This document shows positions 17,607 to 27,122 of a stretch of DNA of 64,000 nucleotides, piece by piece. The DNA comes from Sulfotelmatobacter sp963788225 (lineage in GTDB: Bacteria; Acidobacteriota; Terriglobia; Terriglobales; Acidobacteriaceae), in assembly GCA_963788225.1 (NCBI GenBank), contig CAWBGI010000005.1:186001-250000 (forward strand). Direction: 5' to 3'. The first letter of the stretch is position 1. Every line of letters starts with the position of its first letter. The position numbers and the translations under genes were made by a program. The notes under the pieces are model-generated. The model made no database searches. It was given only the letters and a program-made list of their open reading frames with translations, and was not told the origin of the DNA.

Positions 17607-18216
17607 ACTGCTTCACCCCGAGCTTTGCCAACTCACTTCGCAACTGATCCAGCGTTTGCATTTGGATCGTTCGCATGCCCATTTTCGCGGCGCACTCCAG
17701 GTTCAGGGCGCGGTCGTCGATGAAACAGCACTCTTCTGGGTTGATCTGCGTAATCTCGATCGCTAGCCGGTAAATGCCGCTCTCCGGCTTGCGCAATCCT
17801 ACGAAGCAGGAGCTGACAAAAAGCCGAAAGATTTCGCGCAAGCCGAACTTCTCGATGCGGTGCAGGTTCAACTCCCGGGACTCGTTGTTGATCATGCTCA
17901 TGAAGTATTTGCCGGAATCGGCGAGGGCGCGCGCGAAGGCGAGAACTTCCGGCATCGGCCGGGATAGCGAAAACATGTAGTCCTTGAACTCTTCGCGGGA
18001 GAAGGGACGGTTGCGGTAGAACACGGTGCGGTCCAAGTATTCGTCGAGCGTGATCTTGCCGCGCTCAAACGACGAAACCACCATTTCGTGGCGGTCGTGA
18101 AACTCTTCATCGTCGAGGCGAAAGTGTTCGAGCGCAGCCATGCGTTCGGTGCGGTCCCAGGCGTTGGTGAGGAGAACTCCTCCGACGTCCCAGAAGATGG
18201 CGTGAATGTCAGTCAT
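17605..18216 (-). CDS. HAD-superfamily hydrolase
   Basis: The 203-residue protein is a HAD subfamily IA enzyme of the YihX/epoxide-hydrolase-N type. Motif I is FWDVGGVLL, with the nucleophile Asp but a Gly where most HAD phosphatases have the second, acid/base Asp. A helical cap (residues about 15-85) precedes MSMINNES (motif II), GLRKPESGIY (motif III Lys) and ECCFIDDRALN (motif IV). DxG-type motif I does occur in this subfamily, where activity is often weak or untested. It ends within the repeat hairpin shared with the convergent gene. Confidence 0.85.
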   Translation of the reverse strand: MTDIHAIFWDVGGVLLTNAWDRTERMAALEHFRLDDEEFHDRHEMVVSSFERGKITLDEYLDRTVFYRNRPFSREEFKDYMFSLSRPMPEVLAFARALADSGKYFMSMINNESRELNLHRIEKFGLREIFRLFVSSCFVGLRKPESGIYRLAIEITQINPEECCFIDDRALNLECAAKMGMRTIQMQTLDQLRSELAKLGVKQ

Positions 18217-18258
18217 GGACGAATCCTCCTCTTGCGATGCCCGATTCTACGCATTTTC

Positions 18259-19530
18259 CTAGTGTTTGTAGATCGTGGTGTCGGGATGATAGTTGCGCCA
18301 GTCGAACCAGTAATCTTTCAACGCGGGGATGTGGTCGAGGCATTTTCCTTGTGCGGGGCCGGAGGTGGCGCAGCCTTGGAAGTTCCAACTGCTGTGGGTG
18401 AGCGTGTCGAGCAGCCTCCAGTCTTTCTTTTCGGGTTGGGTATCGGTGGTGGAATTCGTCTGTAGAAAGAATTCGGCGTCGTGGCCGTCGATGCGGCTTA
18501 CGAAGACGCGGAAGGATTTGCCGTCGGGGCCCAAGACCAGAAGCAGCGGAGTGCCGTTGACCCGATCTTGGACGGGAGACTGTTTGGCGAAAGTTTCCCA
18601 AGGGTAGGCGCGGGCGGCGCCGGCGACGGTGAGTCCGATGACCACGTCGCGCGACTTCAGTTCAGTGTTGGGAAAGCTAATTACAACTGGCAGCTTGGCT
18701 ACATTCGGCTCCCAGTTGGAATCGTAGTCTTTCGCGTATTTGGCCACCGGCGCCAGCACTTGGCCAGTCGGAGATTCGGTTCTCCACTCGCCGAAGGTTA
18801 GCTCGTCGCTGAGGACGAGTTGTAACTGCGTGCCTTGCAGCGGGCCGTAGATCGCGTTGCCGGTGATCTGCTGCCACCAAGTGCCGGTTTCCTGGTCGCG
18901 CATCAGAAAGTTCTGGTTATTGATTCCAGCGAGATAGAAGTGCAGCACTCTTCCGTTTACCATTCGCGTCCACACCAGACCGGTGTGACAGAGCGTTCAA
19001 TAGGTGACGGCGATGGGCACGCCCGCGACTTCGTCGTTGAGAATGTGATGGTAAGCCATCTGGCTGACGGGATAGGCGCGGGCGTCGTTGCCGATGCGGA
19101 CAGCCAGAATCATTTCTTTGGGGTCGAGCTTGCTTTCGGATTGCGAAAGAAATTGCGCGCCGGCGATGGGATGGAACATCCACTCGAAATAATTGAGGCG
19201 CGCCATGACTACAGAGAAAATCACCGGGAGCAGAGTGAAAGCGGCGACGGTCTTGCGCCAGCGGTTTGCCGTTCTCCAGAGCGGCAACGCGATGACGAGA
19301 CAGGCAAGACCCGCGATCAGCGTGCCCAGGGGAGCGTGTTGGCGGAGGGTCATCGCAAGCATGAGCGCGTGCGGCGATTGGTGACGGAAGGGGCGAATGA
19401 TGAAGGCAGGAATAAAGAAGAGAGCGATGGTAGTGACGGCGCTGAGGAAGAATAAGGTCCAGAGCCAGGTTGAGGTTCTAGACTGAGATGTCTTGTGATC
19501 AGTTTCCTGGATTGGCGAAGATGCGCTCAT
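18259..19530 (-). CDS. DUF3179 membrane protein with in-frame UGA, candidate selenoprotein
   Basis: The frame is open from ATG 19530 to 18259 except for one TGA at 18999-18997 (codon 178 of 423). Residues about 21-112 hold three membrane segments, followed by one DUF3179 domain split exactly by the TGA: upstream ARAYPVSQMAYHHILNDEVA and VPIAVTY, downstream TLCHTGLVWTRMVNGRVLHF. DUF3179 proteins usually read VTYCxLC here, so the TGA replaces the first Cys of a CxxC, giving UxxC, with no residue lost. A hairpin with apical loop GGUCU starts 6 nt after the UGA. Selenocysteine is the best reading; a point mutation or base-call error is the alternative. No sel genes are in the window. Confidence 0.75.
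18967..18990 (-). promoter_or_regulatory. SECIS-like hairpin after the in-frame UGA of the DUF3179 gene
   Basis: In the mRNA sense CACACC pairs with GGUGUG (18987-18982 with 18976-18971) around the five-base loop GGUCU (18981-18977). A bulged G and three more pairs extend the stem. The loop begins 16 nt after the UGA. Bacterial SECIS elements need a G in the first loop positions about 16-37 nt from the UGA, and the E. coli fdhF loop is AGGUCU, so the match is close. The spacing is at the short end. Confidence 0.6.
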
Positions 19531-19753
19531 AGTGGATATTGAATGGGAAGATTCTACCCCACGGCGAACAGAGAAAGCGCCGGGCTGGTTGTCTGCAAGT
19601 CAAAGAACCCGCCTCTTCGGCAAGCTCATAGCGGGTTGTGTCCCTCCAACGCGCGCATAAAGACAATGACGTAGCACCCGAAAGCACATTCAGTGGATAT
19701 GACCCTGGTAACTTGCTGGGGGAACTGGAGTGCTCCTACGATGATAGGCAGGT

Positions 19754-20917
19754 ATGACTCTCTCATCGTTATTGGTGTGCGTGGACGAGGCTGCGGTGGA
19801 GATTTTGCGCCGCGTGCTGAAAGAACTAGATATTCAAGTGGAGTTGTGCCCGGATGCGGTGCGCGCGGTCGTGAGGCTGGCGCAGGAACACTTTGATTTG
19901 CTCATCGTTGACTGCCGCAAAAAGTCGGACGCGGTTTCGATCCTGCACGAGTGCCGTTCTTCCCGATCGAATGAGACGACTCTTGCGGTGGTGGCGGCAG
20001 ACCAGGACGACATCAGGGAGATGTTTTCCCTGGGCGTGAACTTCGTACTGTACCGGCCATTATCCTATGAGCGCGTTTTAAGCAGCCTGCGGGCGGCGCA
20101 TGCCGTGCTGTACCGGGACAAGCGAGGCAAGACCCGGGCTGCGGTGCACACTCATGCGACGATCGATTACGCCGGAGGGGAGCAGCAGAAAGCTACGCTG
20201 GTGGATCTGTCAGAAAATGGAATGGCAGTAAATTTCGGAAAGAAGTTGCCGCCGGCCAGCAAGGTTTATTTTCAATTTCAATTGCCGGGGCAGACAACGC
20301 CGGTGCGGCTCTCCGGCCACGTGGTATGGCAGGATTGGAACGGGCGGGCGGGCGTTCAGTTTGCGGATGTGCCGAAAGCTTCGCGGAAGGCGCTGCACGA
20401 GTGGTTGCAGATGAGCCTGGCCGATGCTCCGAAGCGGGAGTTGGCTGAGGAGGTGGTGGAAGTGGTGCATTCCCTGCGATCGAGTGAGAGTTCGGTGGAG
20501 GCGGACCGCCATCATGCTGCGAACCAGTACACGGCGAAACAGGAACTTAAAGGCCGCGACGAGAAAGCCAGGGCCCGGCTGCGCGCGGAGCCGGGGAACC
20601 GGCGTGGGCAAACCAGATATGCCTGCCGTCTGGGAGCGGAAGTGTACCAGCAGGGCAGTTCGGTGCGGAACTACTGTCACCTGAGCGATCTGAGCCCGGG
20701 CGGATGCTACCTGGAAATGCCTTTAGCTTTTCCGACGGGCACGGCGGTGGAAATCACGGTGCGCACGCAGGATATGAAGTTGCGGTTGAGCGGATCCGTA
20801 AAAGCTTCGCATCCCGGCTATGGGATGGGAGTTTCGTTCAAACTGAACACCAGGGAAGAACGCCAGGGAGTGCAGCAGTTGATTGACTTCGTGGCAACTG
20901 CGGCTGAAAGCTCTTAG
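19754..20917 (+). CDS. receiver-like, double PilZ-domain protein
   Basis: The 387-residue protein starts with a response-regulator-like fold (LVCVDEAAVEILRRVL, DLLIVDCRKK, FVLYRPLSYERVLSSLRAA) whose DCRKK keeps an Asp at the phosphorylation position. Two PilZ domains follow. The first (about 136-222) has DLSENGM but no clear RxxxR. The second (about 283-382) has RYACR and DLSPGGCYLEM, the full c-di-GMP-binding pair. It could therefore link cyclic-di-GMP to EPS production or surface behaviour, but no partner is adjacent. It is divergent from the DUF3179 gene and ends just before a heptamer array. Confidence 0.85.
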   Translation: MTLSSLLVCVDEAAVEILRRVLKELDIQVELCPDAVRAVVRLAQEHFDLLIVDCRKKSDAVSILHECRSSRSNETTLAVVAADQDDIREMFSLGVNFVLYRPLSYERVLSSLRAAHAVLYRDKRGKTRAAVHTHATIDYAGGEQQKATLVDLSENGMAVNFGKKLPPASKVYFQFQLPGQTTPVRLSGHVVWQDWNGRAGVQFADVPKASRKALHEWLQMSLADAPKRELAEEVVEVVHSLRSSESSVEADRHHAANQYTAKQELKGRDEKARARLRAEPGNRRGQTRYACRLGAEVYQQGSSVRNYCHLSDLSPGGCYLEMPLAFPTGTAVEITVRTQDMKLRLSGSVKASHPGYGMGVSFKLNTREERQGVQQLIDFVATAAESS

Positions 20918-20919
20918 AC

Positions 20920-21030
20920 CAGTTCTCAGTTCTCAGTTCTCAGTTCTCAGTTCTCAGTTCTCAGTTCTCAGTTCTCAGTTCTCAGTTCTCAGTTCTCAGT
21001 TCTCAGTTCTCAGTTCTCAGTTCTCAGTTC
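20920..21030. repeat. tandem array of about 16 heptamers CAGTTCT
   Basis: The unit CAGTTCT repeats without interruption for 111 nt between the convergent PilZ and UDP-xylose synthase genes. It starts two bases after the PilZ stop codon. Perfect copies imply recent slippage; copy number probably varies between strains. No spacers are present, so it is not a CRISPR. Confidence 0.95.
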
Positions 21031-21097
21031 AATTTGGTGTGATCACTCTGCGGAATAAAGTCAACGACGCAGATTTCAGACCCGACTAGTAGTGCGA

Positions 21098-22056
<959 letters not shown>

Positions 22057-22060
<4 letters not shown>

Positions 22061-23463
22061 GCTTTGCGGACGCCGTTTTTCATTGCGGCGGGCACGCCCT
22101 CGGGATGAGAGGCCGCGCGTCCGACGCTGTAGTAGGTGAAGCCGTGCTCCGCCATTACATCGGGATCATACAGGTTGCGGCCATCAATCACGATGGGATA
22201 CTTGAGTTCCTGCTGGAGGCGGTGGAGATCGAGATTGGCAAACTCCTCCCACTCGGAGAGGATCAGCAGGGCATCGGTACCGTGAGCCGCTTCGTAGGCT
22301 GAGTTGGCGAACTTAAGGCCGGAGGGGATGAGTTCCTGGGTGCGCTCCATGGCGGCGGGGTCGTAGGCCGTCATCTTGCAGCCTTCCTGCAGCAATGCCT
22401 GGATGATGAGGATAGCGGGCGATTCGCGAATGTCGTCCGTGCCACCCTTGAAAGCGAGACCGAGAATCCCGAGGTGTTTGCCGCGGAGGGTCCAAAGAGC
22501 GCTGCGCACCTTGCGGAGGAAGCGGTCGCGCTGGTCTTCGTTGATGCGCATGACTTCATCGAGCAGGCGGAAGTCGTAGCCGCACTCGCGGGCTACGGCG
22601 CGGAAGGCCATCACGTCCTTGGGGAAGCAGGAGCCGCCGTAGCCGATACCGGGATTTAGAAAACGCGGGCCAATGCGGGAATCGGTACCGATGCCGTGGC
22701 AAACCTGATTGACGTCGGCGCCCACGGATTCGCAGATGGAAGCGACGGCGTTGATGAAGGAAATCTTCATGGCCAGAAATGCGTTGGAGGCATGCTTGAT
22801 CAGTTCGGCGCTCTTGGTGCTAGTTACGAGGATGGGCGCGGGAATGGAAGTGCGGTCGGGTTGCGGAATGGCGTCGGTGCGCTGATAGTAGGCGCCGGTA
22901 GTGAGCGGGGCATAGATTTCGCGCAGAACTTCGGCGGAGCGCTCAGTATCGCAGCCGACCAGGATGCGGTCGGGAAAAAGAAAGTCGGTGACCGCCGTGC
23001 CTTCGCGCAGGAACTCGGGGTTGGAGGCGACATCGAAGAATGCGGGATCGGCGCCGTTGCGCAGAACAATTTTGCGAACCCACTCACTGGTATAGACCGG
23101 AACCGTGCTCTTCTCGATGATGACCTTGTATCCGTTGATGGCGCCGGAAATTTCTCGTGCGACCGACTCGACGTACGAGAGGTCGGCGTCGCCGCGATCG
23201 GTGGGCGGAGTGCCTACGGCGATGAAAATTGCCGCACTGGCGCGCACCGCTTCCTGCAGATCGGCGGAGAATTCCAGACGATGTCCCCGGTGACGGTTCA
23301 GCAACTCGGGCAGGAAGTTCTCGTGAATCGGAACCTGGCCGTCTTTGAGATCGGCTAACTTGCGCTCATCGTTGTCGACGAGAATGACGTCGTGACCAAG
23401 ATCGGCGAAGCAGGCGCCCGCCACTAATCCTACGTATCCGGAACCAACGACAGCGATCCGCAT
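22057..23463 (-). CDS. UDP-glucose 6-dehydrogenase
   Basis: From the ATG at 23463 the product is 468 residues and starts MRIAVVGSGYVGLVAGACFA, the Rossmann NAD loop. The catalytic Cys is in GYGGSCFPKDV. The start is chosen because a GGAG sits about 8 nt upstream and the NAD loop begins at once; a frame extended 38 codons further upstream has no support. It oxidises UDP-glucose to UDP-glucuronate. It is the first gene of a coupled pair with UDP-xylose synthase, feeding acidic sugar and pentose precursors to the nearby EPS locus. Confidence 0.93.
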
Positions 23464-23823
23464 GTTCAAAACTCCAGAGACTGAAAGTTCAGGAACGGTG
23501 GGCTCGGACCCTTCCACTGAGAAAACATAGGAGCAGCCAAGCAAAATAACTTGGAGAAACACTCCAACTCGCCGCAAGATGAATTGATTTTAGCATTTCC
23601 GGGCGGTAGGGGAGGAAGGTTGCGAATCTGAAGCAGTTGTTTTGCTGTTCCCTCTACCATTTTGGGATAGCGCTCTGCGAATTAACAGAGACGACATTGC
23701 GGCCGCCCTTTAACAGATTAGTTTCTTGTCCGAACGTTAAGTCCGAATGCATATTGACAACCTCGGGTTTTGGGGCGAAACTCCGCTACAGAAGCAGATT
23801 CTCAATCTAAGACTTGGTTGGCA
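23464..23823. other. 360-nt divergent intergenic region
   Basis: This gap separates the ugd-uxs pair from the GAF/TonB_C gene and must hold promoters for both directions. A TTGACA lies at 23754-23759 but no acceptable -10 box follows at the right distance. No RNA gene or repeat was recognised. Confidence 0.4.
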
Positions 23824-25413
23824 ATGCCTGATCATCCCGTTCCGGAGCCTCAGTTGCCCCCTTTGCCGGGCAGCAGTTCGGGCGCCGAATCCGACCTTGG
23901 CGAACTGGCTGCGTTGTTTGCGGCGCACAGCGGCGGCGGCCTTTCAGCCGAGGTTTCGACGGATCTCGCCCTGGAGATTGTGCTCAATGAAATTGTCGAG
24001 CAGGCTTGCCTGGCGACGGGCGCGACCGGAGCGGCAATTGCGCTTGTACGGGATGTCGAAATGGTTTGCCGCGCCAGCAGTGGAAGTAATGCTCCGGAGC
24101 TGGGCGCGCGATTAAGCAGCGAGTCGGGGCTGACGGCTGCGTGCATCAAGACGAAACAAGTGCAGCGTTGCGACGATGCACAGTCCGATCCGCGGGCCGA
24201 CGCGGAGGCTTCGCGGAACTTGGGAGTGCGTTCGGTAATGATTCATCCTCTGGTGAGAAAGGATGAACTTGCTGGCATCCTGGAAGTTTTTTCGCCGCGG
24301 GCTGGGGCCTTCGGCTCCCGGGATGAACGCACGCTGGAAGCGCTGGCCCGCCGCATACTGAAAAACCTGGAGCGTGCGAGCGAACCGCTGTCCCTATCAA
24401 GCAGTGTTGCAACAGGCAAGGTCGCGGCTCCAGTGGGTCCGCCAGCGGAATCGGTTTCGGTAAAGCCGGATGTGGTGGAGGATGTGCCGGCACCTGCGGC
24501 GACGACTGAGGATAAGACGCATCAGGCTCCGCCGGTAAGTTTTGACGGAGAATTAGAAGAAGAGGATGTTCCACCCGGGGGTGCAAAGCAAGGTGCGCGC
24601 GAGGGATTTGATGTTGTGACTTTCGCCCTGGGCGCTGCGGTTGTGGCTTGCGCGCTGTTGCTGGGGACGCTGGTGGGCGTGCGTTTGGGCTGGAGAAAGG
24701 GTTCGGCGGTCCACGAACAGGCGATAAAGTCAGCCTCCCACACCATGCCTGTTTCACATAGCACCGCGTCGAACATGACTGCGCAGAATATGGCGGCGCA
24801 GAGCGCGGCCGCGCAGGCTGCGTATCGTGGGGCGAATGCTGCTTCCCTGTCCGCCTCGTCTGCAGGGGAGAACGCCGGGGCCGCTGGTATTAAGAGTGAA
24901 AAGAAGAATGCATCGGCGCCAGTGAGCGCGCCGGCGGCAAGTGCGAAAGATTCCCCTCCCCCGCCGGCGGGCAGCCTGTTGGTTTATGAAAATGGGAAGG
25001 AAGTTTTTCGCATGCCGTCTGCAGTTGGGGGCGAGTCGGCGAAGTCAGCACACACGAAGGAGACGGCAGCGAGGAAAGCAACCCCCGGCGATGTGCAGCG
25101 CGCTTCGGCTGTGGAGCCGGAGAAGATTGTTGAACTGCCCCCTGAGACCGCAGAAGGCAGCTTGCTCCAACGGGTTGAGCCGGAATATCCTGAGGAGGCG
25201 AGGCAGCAGCGGATTCAAGGAGCGGTGGTGCTGGACGTGCGGATCGGCCGCGATGGCGCGATCCAGGATGTGAAGTTAGTCAGCGGCCAGCCGCTGCTGG
25301 CGAATGCCGCAATTGCCGCCGTGAAGCAGTGGCGATTCAAGCCCCGCACGCAGAAGGGACAGCCGGTCGAGATGCAGACGAGAGTCACGCTGAACTTCAG
25401 GATGCCTTCCTGA
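23824..25413 (+). CDS. GAF-domain, single-TM, TonB C-terminal fusion protein
   Basis: From ATG 23824 (MPDHPVPEP) the product is 529 residues; an in-frame ATG 18 codons upstream is possible. Residues about 40-185 are a GAF domain (ALEIVLNEIVEQACLATGAT, VRSVMIHPLVRKDELAGILEV, DERTLEALARRILKNL). A charged linker leads to one membrane segment at about 262-288 (VVTFALGAAVVACALLLGTL). An Ala/Pro-rich stretch follows, then a TonB_C domain at about 450-529 (LQRVEPEYPEEARQQRIQG, AAIAAVKQWRFKPRT). So a cytoplasmic sensor domain is joined to a periplasmic TonB-like end. No ExbB/ExbD genes are near. Function unknown. Confidence 0.82.
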   Translation: MPDHPVPEPQLPPLPGSSSGAESDLGELAALFAAHSGGGLSAEVSTDLALEIVLNEIVEQACLATGATGAAIALVRDVEMVCRASSGSNAPELGARLSSESGLTAACIKTKQVQRCDDAQSDPRADAEASRNLGVRSVMIHPLVRKDELAGILEVFSPRAGAFGSRDERTLEALARRILKNLERASEPLSLSSSVATGKVAAPVGPPAESVSVKPDVVEDVPAPAATTEDKTHQAPPVSFDGELEEEDVPPGGAKQGAREGFDVVTFALGAAVVACALLLGTLVGVRLGWRKGSAVHEQAIKSASHTMPVSHSTASNMTAQNMAAQSAAAQAAYRGANAASLSASSAGENAGAAGIKSEKKNASAPVSAPAASAKDSPPPPAGSLLVYENGKEVFRMPSAVGGESAKSAHTKETAARKATPGDVQRASAVEPEKIVELPPETAEGSLLQRVEPEYPEEARQQRIQGAVVLDVRIGRDGAIQDVKLVSGQPLLANAAIAAVKQWRFKPRTQKGQPVEMQTRVTLNFRMPS

Positions 25414-25466
25414 TTTTTCAACCTCGGGAGTTTTGTCTTAGTGTTAGGATTCGACAAAAGGTTGGC

Positions 25467-25510
25467 GCCGGTGCGGTTGTTTCACGTCACGCGTGAAACT
25501 CCGCACCGGC
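25467..25510. terminator. bidirectional bipartite hairpin terminator
   Basis: GCCGGTGCGG (25467-25476) pairs perfectly with CCGCACCGGC (25501-25510), and inside it GTTTCACG (25479-25486) pairs with CGTGAAAC (25492-25499). AAACTTTTTA follows. It lies between convergent genes ending at 25413 and 25518. Confidence 0.85.
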
Positions 25511-25517
25511 AAACTTT

Positions 25518-27122
25518 TTACAGCGAATTCAGGAAGGCTAACAAGTTGGACGAGTCGGTGGAATCCAGAGCTGTGTAGTTAGAGATGACCTTAGCCGCTT
25601 CTCCGCCATGGCGGCGGATTGCCGCATCGATGGTGGTCGAAGTGTTGTCGTGCATCAGGCCTTTGGCCTTGGTCAGCGTGTTGGATAGACCCCAAAGGGG
25701 CGATGTTCTCCACATCGTGAGAGTCGCCTGGCCGGTACCGTTGGGCTGGAAGGGAATGCCGCCGGAGTCGCCCGATCCCATATCGTGGAGCAGGAAGTCC
25801 GAATAAGGATTTAACGTGACGCTGCTGAGGGCGTCGATGACTCCTGTCTGTCGTCCCAGAGTTTGATTCAACGTAACGTTCGACTTGGTGGTGAAACTCT
25901 CGATATGGCAAACGTTGCAGCCGATGTTGTTGAACACGGTCAGCCCAGCTTCGGTCGTCGAAGTCGGAGGTTGCGGCGGTATGGGAGCCAGCAACGCTTC
26001 GAACTGGGTCATCTTGATCATGTTCGTCTGCGTCACGTCCTGTGGACTGTTAGCGTCATCCTGGCAGGCGCTGGGATAGGGCAGGCCCTGGGGCAGGTGT
26101 TCATTGGGGTTGAACTGAGCGGCTACGCCAAATGGGCCGGCGGCAGTGGTGATGCCGAGTTCGTTGAACTCGGCAGCGGCAGTGAACTGGAACAAGGAAA
26201 CAACGTTGAGCTTCTGCCCGAATTTTCCCGGGCGGATGGTTCCGTTTTCATCGGGCACCATATTGGCGATGCCGCTGATGCCGTAGGGATTTCCAGGGTT
26301 CCCGACATTCGCCAGGATGGCGGAGTCAGGAATGTTGTCAACCAGCCCAAGTCCAAACAGATTTGTCGATCGTACATTGCTCACCACGGTGGCGTCGGCA
26401 GGAGTTACTTCATGGGGTAAGTTTTGCGCAGTACCTCCGCCGGACGGGGCCAAGCCCGAAACGGCGGCGGTATAAGTGAAAGTCGTTTTCGAGGGGATGC
26501 TGACGATCTGGAACGTGCCGTTGTAACCGGAAACGCCCACGCCCTTGATCATGGCATATTGCCCAGTGGCATATTGGTGATTGACCGCTGTGGTAATGGT
26601 CACGGTGCTTCCCGACTCGGTGGCGCCGTCGGCGCTGACGATATTCATGATGTTGCAGCCGGGTAAAGTGCCGAACGCAGAATTGGAAAGGCCGTGAACG
26701 ATCGGGCCGCCTTCATTCTCCGGATAGGTCCCGTTGCCATCGAGATAGTTGAAGGTGTTATCGGGATTCCATTTGCCATAACGGATTCCGACTAGGGTGC
26801 TGGTGTCTCCAGCGGTGCCGGTGAGCACGTTGATTCCGGCTCCGTGACAGGTAAAGCAACCGGGCTCAGTCGAGACGGGTCCAAGGCCGCGAATGGGATC
26901 CCACTTGATGGCGAAAAGGCCGTAGCCACCATCGAAGAACCCAGTTTGCGTCGATGTGAGTCCAGCGAGCGGACCGCCAAACTCACCCACCGTTGGTGGC
27001 GGAGGCGGCGGAGGCGCAGTGTTGGTGGCGGCTGCGATGTGTAGAAAGCGCGATGGAATTGCGAGAACGCCGAAAGCTACCAGGAGCAGAACTGCCAGAA
27101 GACGAACGGTGCGTAAACTCAT
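25518..27122 (-). CDS. secreted di-haem c-type cytochrome, DUF1111/thiol-oxidoreductase-like
   Basis: From ATG 27122, with AAGGAG about 8 nt before it, the product is 534 residues. A signal peptide (RLLAVLLLVAFGVLAIPSRF) precedes a Pro run. Two CxxCH haem sites are seen: GCFTCHGAG near residue 88 and GCNVCHIESF near 400, and LHDMGSGDSGG and WRTSPLWGL match the di-haem oxidoreductase (DUF1111) family. A beta-rich insert at about 157-230 (TVTITTAVNHQYATGQYAM) looks like a separate small domain. It would move electrons in the periplasm; its partner is unknown. Confidence 0.82.
   Translation of the reverse strand: MSLRTVRLLAVLLLVAFGVLAIPSRFLHIAAATNTAPPPPPPPTVGEFGGPLAGLTSTQTGFFDGGYGLFAIKWDPIRGLGPVSTEPGCFTCHGAGINVLTGTAGDTSTLVGIRYGKWNPDNTFNYLDGNGTYPENEGGPIVHGLSNSAFGTLPGCNIMNIVSADGATESGSTVTITTAVNHQYATGQYAMIKGVGVSGYNGTFQIVSIPSKTTFTYTAAVSGLAPSGGGTAQNLPHEVTPADATVVSNVRSTNLFGLGLVDNIPDSAILANVGNPGNPYGISGIANMVPDENGTIRPGKFGQKLNVVSLFQFTAAAEFNELGITTAAGPFGVAAQFNPNEHLPQGLPYPSACQDDANSPQDVTQTNMIKMTQFEALLAPIPPQPPTSTTEAGLTVFNNIGCNVCHIESFTTKSNVTLNQTLGRQTGVIDALSSVTLNPYSDFLLHDMGSGDSGGIPFQPNGTGQATLTMWRTSPLWGLSNTLTKAKGLMHDNTSTTIDAAIRRHGGEAAKVISNYTALDSTDSSNLLAFLNSL

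Noticed and set aside
18259..18999. The DUF3179 region as two separate genes (177-residue membrane protein and 238-residue protein).
   Set aside because: The two parts are halves of one domain in the same frame, separated by a single TGA at a conserved Cys position. The downstream part has no ribosome site at its first ATG.
20920..21030. CRISPR array.
   Set aside because: The unit is seven bases with no spacers and no cas genes are in the window.
20883..21089. A 68-codon frame encoding a Ser-Gln-Phe-Ser-Val-Leu repeat peptide.
   Set aside because: It is the translation of the heptamer array overlapping the end of the PilZ gene. Seven-base units cycle through all frames, so open frames arise automatically.
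23754..23759. TTGACA box as promoter of the GAF/TonB_C gene.
   Set aside because: No acceptable -10 box at 16-18 nt spacing; kept only as a remark in the intergenic entry.
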